A stretch of 64,000 nucleotides of DNA, taken from Cololabis saira (lineage: Eukaryota; Chordata; Actinopteri; Beloniformes; Belonidae). The stretch's first letter is position 1. Each line of letters starts with the position of its first letter. The notes below the pieces were generated by a model. That model did not search any database and was not told the origin of the DNA. It saw nothing but the letters and a program-made list of their open reading frames with translations. The translations under genes and the position numbers were made by a program. Location of the stretch: positions 22,072,501 through 22,136,500 of the forward strand of contig NC_084592.1 in assembly GCF_033807715.1 (NCBI RefSeq), given 5' to 3'. This document shows positions 34,149 to 44,700 of the stretch, piece by piece.

Positions 34149-34166
34149 ATCCCGGACGAGCCCCCA
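34149..34166 (-). other. tRNA-Pro-type retroviral primer binding site
   Basis: The minus strand reads TGGGGGCTCGTCCGGGAT, the 18-nt primer site complementary to the 3' end of tRNA-Pro used by many gammaretroviruses. The sequence downstream (to about 34060) is leader-like and has a GGTAAGC donor. Upstream there is no LTR ending in CAACA, so the 5' LTR is lost or replaced. Confidence 0.8.
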
Positions 34167-34388
34167 AATTCAGGGCTTAAAGTACTTTTCCTTTTCACTA
34201 AGGATGCTTTTAATATCAAGTTTAGCTAGTTGTCATTGTGTTTGACAGGGTATAAGAGGACCTACAATCTAAAATAGGAATATTTTAAATTAAAGGTCAT
34301 AATGTTCTAAGGGCAGGTTTAAACTCAGGCAGGCTAATTAATTGGTGGAATTATTGATTAGCAACTATTTAATTCAGTAAAGGACATT

Positions 34389-34431
<43 letters not shown>

Positions 34432-34458
34432 CACACATATGTGACTTCCACTATTTTT

Positions 34459-35012
34459 TTATTTGGAGAGAGGATGTCTCGCTGGTCCAGAGGACCAGAG
34501 GAGGTGGCTCCTGGGGTTCTCCCTCCTAGCTTGTGTCTGAAGTCCAGTCCTCTTTCCCTTCATAACGGCACAATTGTCCAGTAGAATACTTGTGACTTGT
34601 TTCCACTCAAGCTCATAAGACTTCAGGACATCTTCTAATTCCAACATAAGTGCTGAAGCATTGGCAAGATTAACTTCTCTGCTTGCCAGATGTTGAATTG
34701 TTACTCTGGCCGTATCATTATCAAAAAAGCAAACAAGTACATTTGTAATTTTTTCCATGCTCTGGCTGGTGGCTGCATCAATGTTTAATGAAAACACTCT
34801 TTTTGAGCTTTTCTGATAGCCGTTTCTTTAAACTCTGGTGCTATGCCATGTGTATTCATATAACTGGCATGCTGATTAAAAATGGTCAGGTTCGTCAAAG
34901 CTTTTTTATCAACAGCTAACTTTTTACATAGGTTTACAAGCGGTTGAGCAATAGTGAAGGATACATCATGTTCAGCAATGAACGAGCACACTTGGATGTT
35001 CGCATCACAAAT
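34459..35012 (-). pseudogene. hAT-family transposase fragment
   Basis: Two overlapping minus-strand frames (34797-34459 and 35054-34785) carry parts of a hAT-like transposase: CDANIQVCSFIAEHD, then FSLNIDAATS around the first catalytic Asp region, and LLDNCAVMKGKRTG. A frameshift joins the two near 34790. The C-terminal half is missing and the end (after about 34500) is unrelated. The N-terminal side is cut at 35013 by another element. No activity is expected. Confidence 0.7.
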
Positions 35013-35115
35013 AAGGTTGCCAACTCCCTGAAAAATAAATAAGGGACACCTCATCGGCAGGCCCGGCCGACCCGATTGCCTTCACCTTTCCTGCCATGGT
35101 GAATCTTTTTAATTA
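35013..35115 (+). mobile_element. truncated end of a hAT MITE
   Basis: AAGGTTGCCAACTCCCTGAA followed by AAATAAATAAGGGACACCTC matches the left end of the complete element at 41089-41729. The right end was not found, so it is truncated. It interrupts the hAT transposase fragment. Confidence 0.6.
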
Positions 35116-35670
35116 TTATCATCGTTATAATTTAGTTTACCGCATTTAGTTAACTTCTCTGCTCATCAGAATGAGTCAGAAGATTTGTTCAGCTCTTTAC
35201 ATGACTCAGCAGTGAGAAGACTGAGTCATGCAAAGAGCCAGGATGATATTATGATGGTAAATTTAAGACCGTGTTTTGCTGAATAAAGAGACTGTTGTGT
35301 TGGGGGAGAAAAAATAAAATACAATTCTCCAGCACTAGCATTGGCAGTACTTGTATCCAACACTTATCCAGCTGGACCCTCCTATGTGATTGTGCTTGTG
35401 TTCTCTCAGATGTTTGTTTGATTGTTTGTTTGTTTATTTCAGTCATTTCCAAAATAAGAATTAAAATACAAAAAAAATTAAAGAAAAGAAAACAACACAT
35501 AAACATGAAGTTAATGCTAATATTGCATTAGACCAAAATATATAAACAAAACAAGACCGAAAAGGTGTAGGCTGAAGCTTAGCTTATTACGCCTACCCTT
35601 TTATAATCAATTTCTGTCAGCTCCTACATATACCGATACAGAGCAGTAAATCAATTAAAAGTAAGGCAGG
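35116..35670. other. non-coding, no gene recognised
   Basis: AT-rich sequence with an A-rich stretch near 35450-35500. Nothing identified. Confidence 0.4.
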
Positions 35671-35673
35671 GCA

Positions 35674-36190
35674 AGACAAGGCAAATTTATTTGTGTAGCA
35701 CAATTCAACACAAGGTAATTCAAAGTGCTTTACATCGACATTAAAAGTGGCAAGACACAATTAAACAGTAAATAATGAATAAAATGAAATAAAGTGATAA
35801 GAAGAGGTAAAATAATAAAAAGTACAAGTTTTTAAATGTAAGGGCAGTAGAGTACAGCAGGTAAGTATTTAATTCAAGAGTACGCTTCAGTGAACAGTAA
35901 TGCTTTTAGCCCTGATTTAAAGGAGCTGAAATATTGAGCAGACCTCAGGTCTACAGGAAGTTTGTTCCACCGGTGAGGAGCAGAATAACTGAACGCTGCC
36001 TCACCTTGTTTGGTTCTGGTTCTTGGGACACACATAAACCAGATCCAGATGAACCTTAGGGGTCTGGGAGCTTCATAGGGAACTAACAGATCAAGCATGT
36101 ATTTTGGTCCAAGACCATTCAGTACTTTGTAGACCAGCAGTTAGATTTTAAACTCTATCCTTTGACTCACTGGAAGCTAGTGTAGCGAAA
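35674..36190 (-). mobile_element. LINE (Rex1/L2-type) 3' end
   Basis: The minus strand 36098-35874 encodes the end of a LINE reverse transcriptase: RTKQGEAAFSYSAPHRWNKL, then LPVDLRSAQ and FKSGLKALLF, with a stop. The tail that follows (TGTAAAGCACTTTGAATTAC on the minus strand, about 35740-35690) is the common 3' end of such teleost LINEs. It is 5'-truncated. Confidence 0.75.
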
Positions 36191-36585
36191 AAACCCTGCG
36201 AAAAACATTTCATATACTTTTTGTATATTGAAAACATTCAATATACTGCATAAACCTATTATCTACTTATGTTCTGACACTTACATAAACATTCATACAA
36301 TATGATCATACTTATGTGCTATTCATGTAAGTCGTCTTGGATAAAATCGTCAGCTAAATGACAGCAGTGGTAGAATTTGCATTCTGTTCCAGATGTCATC
36401 TTTTTTTTTTTTTACACTAGAAAACAAACAAGACAAACAGTCAAACGAAACAGTACAAAACAACAAAGTCCATGTTTTTGCACAGATTTCGATCAGGTGT
36501 GTGCGTGTATGAGTGCGCTTATGTACGTATGCACGTGTGTGGTGTGTATGATGTATGATGGTGTTCTACAATTATAATAATAATA

Positions 36586-36995
36586 CATTTCATTTGTTAG
36601 GCGCCTTTCATGGCACTCAAGGTCGTCGTACAACAATCAAAATCCAAAAACACAATTTAAACAATAGAGAACAGCAAAGTATGGAGCAGAACACAAAAGG
36701 CCACGTAAGTTGTAAGTGTACTTAGTTGATTAAAATCTCATTTGTGAAACAAACTTCACCAGTAAAGTCAAACATGACATAGACATGTAATGACAACCAA
36801 AAACATTTTTGTTCAGGAAGGCTTTCCCTGGTCTTTTATAGATGTTTCTATTGTCTCTGTGCTTTTATGCTTTTACTTTTGTTTTTTTATGTCTTGATTT
36901 TATTCCTTTTTGTTTATTTTGTTTGCTGGCTTCTGTAGCACTTTGAGATTATTTTATGAAAAGTGCTTTACAAATAAAATGTATTATTATTATTA
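36586..36995. mobile_element. two LINE-type 3' tails
   Basis: 36586-36660 on the minus strand has GAGTGCCATGAAAGGCGCCT followed by a TATTATTA end. 36800-36995 on the + strand ends GCACTTTGAGATTATTTTAT, GAAAAGTGCTTTACAAATAA and (ATT)n. Both resemble L2/Rex-type LINE tails in opposite orientation. Confidence 0.5.
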
Positions 36996-37191
36996 TTATT
37001 ATTTGTAATCAGCACCAATTATCAGCCCCCATATGATAAAATCCACCATCCCCCCTGATTTTTTTTTTTACAACTCGAGTACTGGTGTTCACTGTCTGTA
37101 ATTGTGCTTGGTACATGCCCTCTCCCATTCCTCCATGGAGATATTCTCCTGTAGGTCCTCTCTCCAGGACTCAATCAGACGTCATCTTTAA

Positions 37192-37748
37192 CCCTTGTGC
37201 TGTCTTTGGGTCAAGGGAGGGTGAAGGGAGAAAATAAGGAATGAAGGAAAGAAGGAAGTAAGGAAGAAAGGAGAAAAGAAGGAAGTAGGAAAGGGAGTAA
37301 GGAAGGGAGAAAAGATGGAAGGGAGGAAAGAAGGAAGTAAGGAAGAAAGGAGAAAAGAAGGAAGGAAGTAGGAAAGGGAGTAAGGAAGGGAGAAAAGATG
37401 GAAGGAAGGGAGAAAAGATGGAAGGAAGGAAAGAAGGAAGTAAGGAAGAAAGGAGAAAAGAAGGAAGGAAGTAGGAAAGGGAGTAAGGAAGGGAGAAAAG
37501 ATGGAAGGAAGGGAGAAAAGGAAAGAAAGAAGGGAGGGAAGAAGGAAGGAATGGATAAAATAAGGAAAGAAGGAAGGAAAAGCAAAGAAGGTAATAAAGG
37601 AACGAATGACGAAAAGGGAGGTAGGAAGAAAAAGGAGTAAAGGAGGGTAAAAAAGGAGGAAAAGAGGAAATGAGAAGAAGGAAGGAGAGAGCAGGAGGAA
37701 AGAAGGATAGAAGAATTGGGTCATTTTGACCCAAAGACAGCACAAGGG
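37192..37748. mobile_element. piggyBac-type MITE filled by a polypurine repeat
   Basis: Perfect inverted ends CCCTTGTGCTGTCTTTGGGT and its complement ACCCAAAGACAGCACAAGGG are flanked by TTAA on both sides (37188-37191 and 37749-37752), as for piggyBac-type elements. Nearly all of the interior is a purine-only GGAA/GAAGG tract on the + strand with a higher-order unit of about 83-100 bp. Long open frames across it are low-complexity artefacts. Confidence 0.85.
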
Positions 37749-37752
37749 TTAA

Positions 37753-38267
37753 AGGGCTGCAACAGGTCCCGGTGTTGTGCCGGATTCAGCACCCCTGCCG
37801 TGAAAAGCACCCCCTCGTCCCTTGTTACCTCTGCCAAGGAGATTGTTTTTTCACCCACATCTGTTGATTTGTTTGTCTGTTCAAAGGGTGCATTCTGTCA
37901 TTTTTTTTAAAAACTATTTATTTTTTTGCATTTTGTGATAGATATGCAGGTATCAAAACCCTTCTGGTTTTGAAAGTATTTATTATTTTCTTCTTCTTAT
38001 TTATTATTTTCTTCTTCTTATTTATTATTTCCTTCTATTTATGTTATTGGTTATTTTCTATATTATTGTTTGAATATTTACTTTATTATTGATATATTTA
38101 TTTTATTTATGTTTTTTCTAGCAAGACACAATTTAAAAAATGTTTTTGTTTCGTGTGATGTTGTTGAGTGTTTTCAACATGTTGGTTTTATGACAATAAA
38201 TCTGTAAATGCTCTCAATTAATGAGTTTGTATACACATATCCCAAAAGAAGAGTTGATGTGAACAAC
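37753..38267. other. non-coding, no gene recognised
   Basis: AT-rich sequence with repeated TTATTATTTTCTTCTTCT units. Nothing identified. Confidence 0.45.
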
Positions 38268-38892
38268 TTACACTAACCTATTACAAGACAGTGGGTGCTT
38301 TTCACGGCAGGGGTGCTGAATACGGCACAACACCGGGTCTCTTCGTGTCCACTGACAGCAGGAGGCAGGAGAGCTGTGTGGATGCGGAGCATCAACCACG
38401 CGGCTCGCGGGAACGCGCGCAGACACAAACACGCGGAGCCGCGCTCGCTCGGGGGCGCGCACGGCCGGAGCTACTTTCGCTATGATGCAATGGCGACTGC
38501 GCCGCTGTGGGGAAGCGAGCGAGGAGTTGAATGAGTTTCCCCCACAGTTGGAGAGGAGCAGCCTGCCAGTCGGGACACCGTGTCCTCCGGAGACACCGGC
38601 AGGTCTTCCTTCACCTCCTACATGGAAACACACGGCCGGGCGTGTCTGCTAGTCTCCCGGCTCGCCGTGTCATGACAGCTGGACACATTTCTCACACATC
38701 TGTGCGACGCAGCAGCAGCAGCAGCAGCAGCAGCAGAGAGACGGGAGAAACACCCTGTTTGCTCCGAGTCTAAAAAAAAAAAATCGGGAGGAGGAGGGTG
38801 TTTTTTTTTTTATTCTTTTGCTTCTTTTTTTAAATTAAAGTCTCGTTTTGGAAGCGTTGTCTTCCTCGCCAAGTGGAGCCATTTGGACCAGC
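38268..38892 (+). promoter_or_regulatory. CpG-rich promoter and 5' UTR of dip2-family gene
   Basis: 38370-38680 is strongly GC- and CpG-rich compared with its surroundings and directly precedes the dip2 start codon. No TATA box is evident. A (CAG)n run of about eight units lies at 38709-38735, probably in the 5' UTR or proximal promoter. The transcription start was not determined. Confidence 0.7.
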
Positions 38893-39016
38893 ATGGCCGA
38901 GAGAACCGCAGCCGGGCTGCTGGCCGTGATGCTGGAGCCGCCGGCCGCCGGCGCGCTGAGCCTGCCGGCCGAGGTGCGGGAGAAGCTGGCGGAGCTGGAG
39001 CTGGAGCTCTCTGAAG
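38893..39016 (+). CDS. dip2a: disco-interacting protein 2 (DIP2), first coding exon
   Basis: DIP2 proteins are large cytoplasmic proteins with an N-terminal DMAP-binding-type region and two adenylate-forming (AMP-binding) domains, linked to lipid metabolism and neuronal development. The exon begins at ATG 38893 (MAERTAAGLL) and ends within LAELELELSEG, the conserved start of DIP2 proteins. It stops after the first base of the Gly codon at a GT donor (39017). No further exon is recognised in the window, so the first intron runs at least 25 kb to the end. The LPAEVRE wording and possible linkage with cflar favour dip2a over dip2b/dip2c, but the paralogue is not certain. The donor has been altered by a MITE insertion (see findings). 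Confidence 0.8.
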
Positions 39017-39020
39017 GTAA

Positions 39021-39096
39021 AGCTGGATTTATGGTCCCGCGTTGAATTGACGCCGTAGGCTCTGCGTTGGTGTAACGCAGAACCAGGAATCAGACT
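39021..39096. mobile_element. PIF/Harbinger-type MITE at the dip2 splice donor
   Basis: It begins AGCTGGATTTATGGTCCCGC and ends with the inverse-like ACCAGGAATCAGACT. TAA copies flank it (39018-39020 and 39097-39099). It is shorter (76 bp) than its relatives but shares their ends. The left TAA copy overlaps positions +2 to +4 of the dip2 exon 1 donor. Confidence 0.75.
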
Positions 39097-39306
39097 TAAA
39101 CTGACAGCGACATGTCTTTTATTTCCATTCTGTTCTGAAATTACAACAAAGTTTACTTCACAAAGACAGGTTCTGACCACATTTTTTTCCTCTTTTTTTT
39201 TCTCCATCTTTCATCTTACAAGTCAAATGTCCTCACTTTTGATATGTTTCCACAGTGTAGATGCTCCATCCCACACATATTTGGGCCTAATCTAATCTAA
39301 TCCAAC

Positions 39307-40002
39307 TAGGGCTGTTCGATTTTGCCCAAAAATAAAATCTCGATTTTTTTCTCTCAAAATCCGATTTTCGATTACGATTATTTTGTGAATTGACAAAAGG
39401 CAAAGAAATGATTTCAAATATGCAGTTTTTTTATTGAACATTTGCCCCAACTTTGCTCTTATTAAACCAAAAATGAATGAATAAAGTGCAAAACTCTGTA
39501 AAATAAGTTGAAAAAAAGTTTTAAAAAATATAATAAAATATAAAGTTTTATCTCTGGAAAAAAAAAATCAGCAATTCAGCACTTGCAAACATACAGTAAG
39601 TTATATTTCCAATTAAATAAAACAAGACATTTTCTAATTAAACTAAACTGGGTCTTTGCATGCTAAATAATAATGCAACCCATGAAGGAGGTAGAGGTGT
39701 GTAATGTCAGTCATTACATTTGCTATTCACATTTGCAAGTTTTTTGCAAGGAACACGAGCCGGTCTACCCGGTGGCATGTTACAACGCCCCCTCCTACAC
39801 TAAAGAGCCTCTCCCATGGGCTACTTGTCGCAGGTATTGAGAGGTATTTCCATCAATCATTAATATGGTATCAATTAATATGTGTGCAGACAAGGTAAAA
39901 AATTGTTTTTTGAAAAATCGATTTTACGAGTTGCACGTTTTAACATCGTTCTAATTACATAATCGCGATTACGATTTAAAATCGATTAATCGAACAGCCC
40001 TA
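39307..40002. mobile_element. hAT non-autonomous element
   Basis: Ends TAGGGCTGTTCGATTTT and AATCGAACAGCCCTA are inverted repeats. Perfect 8-bp duplications AATCCAAC flank it (39299-39306 and 40003-40010). The interior is AT-rich and no transposase is left. Confidence 0.88.
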
Positions 40003-40019
40003 AATCCAACCTGTTTTCA

Positions 40020-40515
40020 CTCTTTATTTCAATTAAATTCCCAAATTCATCACTTCAATACTAAGTCTGCAAACAATCCCATCCCACCCTTTTCAGGTCT
40101 ACTTTTTTCCAATTTTCAATTAGGTTCAGAGGTCCTCTTTATTGGAACACCTTACCACACCATATTAGAGAATGCTCGAGTACATATAATTTCAAAAAAC
40201 AAATCACAACATTTTTGCTAGCCCAATTTAGGAAAGCTTAACCATTCATTGTCAGCTCTTCTCTGCACACCCTCATCAGATTCCTGTATTTGTTTTCTAG
40301 TAATTTAGCTTATTTTCCTTAGTTGTCCTAGGTTTTACATATTTCTGTAGATATTGTTTGTTTCATTATAGGAGGACCACTTGACAAGCCCTTATGGGTT
40401 TTTTTGGTTCCTCCCACACATTTTCTGCTATATTGTATTTCCTTTTTTTTCTACATACTGTTCGTCTGTACTTTTAAAACGGTTGTATATTTTTATGTGC
40501 AAATAAACTAAACTA
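40020..40515 (+). mobile_element. LINE reverse transcriptase C-terminal tail and 3' end
   Basis: 40122-40241 encodes RFRGPLYWNTLPHHIREC then a lysine-rich end FKKQITTFLLAQ and a stop, the pattern that closes many LINE ORF2 proteins. An untranslated tail follows, ending AATAAACTAAACTAAACTAA at about 40502. It is 5'-truncated and inserted in the presumed dip2 intron. Confidence 0.7.
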
Positions 40516-40803
40516 AACTAAAATCTGGGCTGCTTTTGGCACTTTATGGCTCAGTTACGGCCCTGGCAAGTGCTATAAGGGCCAGATGTTTGTGAAAGGT
40601 CGTGAATCTGGCCAAACTGCAGTTTTGGGATGCATTTAAAAAGAGCCAGCTGTGGCCCAGATTTCATAAACTGGCATTGACGCGGGATATCGGAAGTGTC
40701 GTGAAGCCCTAATGTCCAAAAAATCTGAAGAATTGGGCCAAATCTGGTGTAAACATGGCCAAATCATTGCTGTCACAGCGACACGAGGATGCTTCAGACA
40801 TTA

Positions 40804-40890
40804 AGCCTGAATTATGGTTCCGCGTTAAATCCACGCAGAGCCTACGCCGTAGGCTACGGGTTGGCGTAACGCGGAACCATAAATCAGCCT
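40804..40890. mobile_element. PIF/Harbinger-type MITE with TTA duplication
   Basis: 87 bp with ends AGCCTGAATTATGGTTCCGC and the inverse GCGGAACCATAAATCAGCCT. TTA flanks both sides (40801-40803 and 40891-40893). This is the cleanest small copy of the family in the window. Confidence 0.85.
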
Positions 40891-41088
40891 TTACACGTGT
40901 GTATGACGGCTATTACGACCACCGCCCTTTTATTTTTTATTTTTATTTTTTTTGTAAATATTTGAAGATGTGCCAGCATCACCGGACCTCATCTGGTGCT
41001 TTTTCAACAGCCATCCCGTCACTGAACTTTTCTCCTCACGACAAGGACATTTTTACTGAATGACACTGGTGGTCAGTGGGCTGTGACT

Positions 41089-41729
41089 ACTAGGGTTGAC
41101 AATTCCCTGAAAAATAAATAAGTAAGGGACACCTCATCAGCAGCCTTCACCCTTCCTGGCGTGGTGGATTTTTTTAGCCCCCTTTTTTTGTGAGTGAAAT
41201 GATTTTTTTTAATTATTTGTCTCGAACCTGAATTGAATTAGATGCATGTTTTTGAATGCCATGAACACATGGAAAACAAATTATTATCCAGCAATTCACT
41301 TGAATACAAAATAACAAAATGAACTGAATAAAATAAGTATCTTTCTTAAACAGAAACCTGTCCTGCTTAACTTAAAATGGTATAAATTAATATAAAACAA
41401 TAGAAAGAAAGCAGAACATCCATTCTGTAATAGTGCACATTTTTAGTGCAATAACAAAAGTGCAAACAGAAAGTATGTAGAAAACCTGTTAACATATTTG
41501 TGCCTCAAAGGCCATGACTGTAGGCTACAGTTGTAGTAAAACAGAAAAAAATAACTTATGAACTCAACAGCTCAATGTCATTTTCCATTGGCATTTTATG
41601 ACTACTTTTTTTTGACTCTCACAGTAATACGGGACAAAGTGCGTCCCTTTTCAGCTCAATACGGGACGCGTATTTTAGTTTATAAATACGGGACGATTCC
41701 GTTTTTCAAGGGACGGTTGGCAACCCTAG
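41089..41729. mobile_element. hAT MITE
   Basis: Ends ACTAGGGTTGACAATTCCCT and GGGACGGTTGGCAACCCTAG are imperfect inverted repeats. Perfect 8-bp duplications CTGTGACT flank it (41081-41088 and 41730-41737). Several ACGGGAC motifs lie near the right end. It has no coding capacity. Confidence 0.88.
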
Positions 41730-41737
41730 CTGTGACT

Positions 41738-44700
41738 CGCTGTTCAGACAATGCGAGCTGTTTTAAATGGCACAAGTTCAAACTCCAAACATATTTGATC
41801 AGATGGCTTTCTCTCAGCAGCTGCACTGACACACCCATGATACTGCTGTTGCACGACTTCACACAGATGATTTCTCTTAAACAAAAAAAAATTGATGGAG
41901 GGGAAAAGATGTGAAAAAATCTGCAGTATTTTCCACTTCAGAAGCAGTTGAACCACAGTTACTCGTGAACAAACTTTCGTAGTGATCTCCGCGATTTCAC
42001 TAAACATTTCGCCTCCATAACAAATGACTCAAATTACAGTTAAGAAGTTTTTAACGGGACAAATACTACGATTGTTGCGGTTGAAGGGTTGCCAATGATG
42101 CAGGTGATTGCTTTCATCTTTGTGCATAGGTTTTTCTTTTTGAATTTCTTTTTTATTTAAAGCATCAAAAGGTTACTTTTGACCATGACCCCATATACTC
42201 TCCTGTGTGAAAAATTTAGAAATAAAACTTTAGATAGCACTGAATACGATTACGGCACTTTGAAATTATCAGATAAACTTGGTCTATAAAGTTTATGTCC
42301 GTGTTCAAGTTAAACTCAATACTTACATGCACTTCTCTGCTTGCTGCACGGATCTATTAAAGGTTAGTCTTTTACAGAAACTTACTGACTGCAAACCTAT
42401 TGCTAACAATGATACAGAAGCATATAGCACATTCTTTTCCATATTCCTCTATAAAGAAAGGCAGTATTTATTTACATTTGGTATTGCAGTTTCAGAGTTT
42501 GTCTTTTTCTGTGAAGTAGTTTGCACATTTACCTATTCTGTTCTGTTAAATCACTGCACTGTATTGTGCCATCTGTCTGACTTTCACTACTCCGTCAGTC
42601 CAGAAATCACAATTACATCTCTTCATACTCTGCTGAATAAGATAATTGATTTCATGTTACGTTTAGTGATTTATTGACTTCTTTTGTTCAGAAAAAATCC
42701 TCTGCAGAAATCTGGTGCTCAATAACAAAATGAACTCCTCAATTCAGTGAAATTCATAACTGAACTCTGCCCCACTAATTAAAAAAAAATACTTAGCTGC
42801 TGTAAAACCCTACTAAATGATGACCTACATTCATCCTGATTAGATTAGATTTGACCCAAGGGTGAAACTCTATTTCTTTTTCCTTTTATGAGCTCAGGAG
42901 AAGATGTTAACTCAGTAAGCCAATAAAGCAACAAGGTCAGTTTTAAAATGTGGAAATAAAATAAAAACCCTGCCCTGACCCCCAAAAAATAAGATTCCTG
43001 GTTTTGTCTGTAATTTCTGTATTTTGAGCTGTGTGCAAGTCAAGACCATCATACCATCAGGGTTGGGAGTAAATCCAAGGTGCATGCTTTGATAAGCACG
43101 CTAGCTGCCATCGAGACCTCTAATGGGATAGACATGTTTTCAGGAGTGGCTACCAAACTAATCTATATCTGTCCAGTTTCCTCTTCCTGCTCCCCACATG
43201 TTACATCCTGCTATGTTGAAGCTCTGATAGCACTATCTCCTCTAGCTTTTCTTCCACTTGTTCTCAGTTGTCCTTTTCCCACTTTGTTTTGCTGTCTTTG
43301 CCTGTCTTCAGGCCTCTCACCTCCATGTTTCCTCTATTTTCTTTTCTTTGATCAAAGAATATAATTTCATGTTCTTCGGGCTAAAGAGAAATGTACTTTT
43401 ATTTTATTTTTTCCCCCTGCTACCTCAGTGCCTATTTCTGTATGCTGCTATGAACTTTTCACCTCACGATGATGCTCTTCAGTTGCCTCCTCTTTGTATC
43501 CCGCGCTAGGACTAAATAAGTGACTCATTCTGTTAGAAGCAGATGAGAATGAGATCCTGCAGACTGTGTGTCCTTTTTAAAGGAGATCTTAAAAATCAAA
43601 CATATATGTGTCCTTCAGAGAAGCTTGGTTTTTAGTAAGCAGGAGTTTGCAAGTCTGTGTTTGTGAGTGTGGAAGGATGTAGTTGTATTCATGAAAGTAT
43701 CATGCATATTTTTTTAGAGCAGTTTATCAGTAGCATTCATTGAGTTTGGGAACAGCTAGATATTATTCCAGTGTGTGTAGCGAAGGCCTACTGATGAGTG
43801 AAACAAACAATCTCTGCACTCTTATTGCAGTAATAATGAGTTGCTTCCTGAAGATGCATTCATGCTCAAATTCTGTATTTCTTGATAATCTGCAAACAAA
43901 TCAAACTATTAAACTATGCTACTTTAATTGTTAGTCTATAATTTGACTCAGTGATATTCTGTGGTTCCATGTATTTATTATCTTTATTATTAATACTGCA
44001 TACAGCTTGTGCTTGCACAATATAACAGAATATTCAAATTGCTTCAGCTTGCTTAAATTTTGTAAGTATATATAGTAGCCTTATATGGGGATTACACACT
44101 TAATGTGTTTAATGTATTTCAAAAACATTGCATTAAATTATTCAAATTACTCCAGAGCATAAAAAATTGAAAACTAAAACTGTGATGCTAAAAGCTGACA
44201 AACAACTTCAGACATTATTTATAAGAGATGTAGTAAGATACAATGAAAAATATCAGTTTTTAATTTACTCTTATGTTATAATTTAAGTCTCAGAGGTGCT
44301 TCTTTTGATCAAACCCAGTTGTTTCCTCTAACTTTTAGTCTTTGTGGTCATTTTTATTTAAATGAGCTGCTCGTACTATTAAGATATTCACCATACAGAT
44401 GTAAACGTGCATTGATCTTCTCTTGTAGACCTTTAAAAATAAAGAATGAAAAAAGATGAATAAGTCATTGAATTTTTGTTTTTGAGTTGAACTTGCAAGA
44501 GGTCTCTGAAGTTCCTGTAAAAAGTCTTTTTACGTGTCTCGTGTGTTAACTGAGAGGCGGGTTTTCACCAGGAAGGTTGGCTGTCTGAATTCTCCACTTA
44601 CACAATTGTAATTATCCCTAGAAAGAACCTGTTATTTCTCAGCTGACCTAGATGCAGACGAGTAGCCAGAAGATGGGGCGTAAAAGAGGGCAAGAAGACG

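Noticed and set aside
37171..37745. Long open frames of up to 190 codons on both strands
   Set aside because: They are translations of the polypurine/polypyrimidine tract inside the piggyBac-type MITE.
42279..42677. 132-codon open frame on the + strand
   Set aside because: It begins with TTG, has no recognisable domain and lies in AT-rich presumed intron; probably chance.
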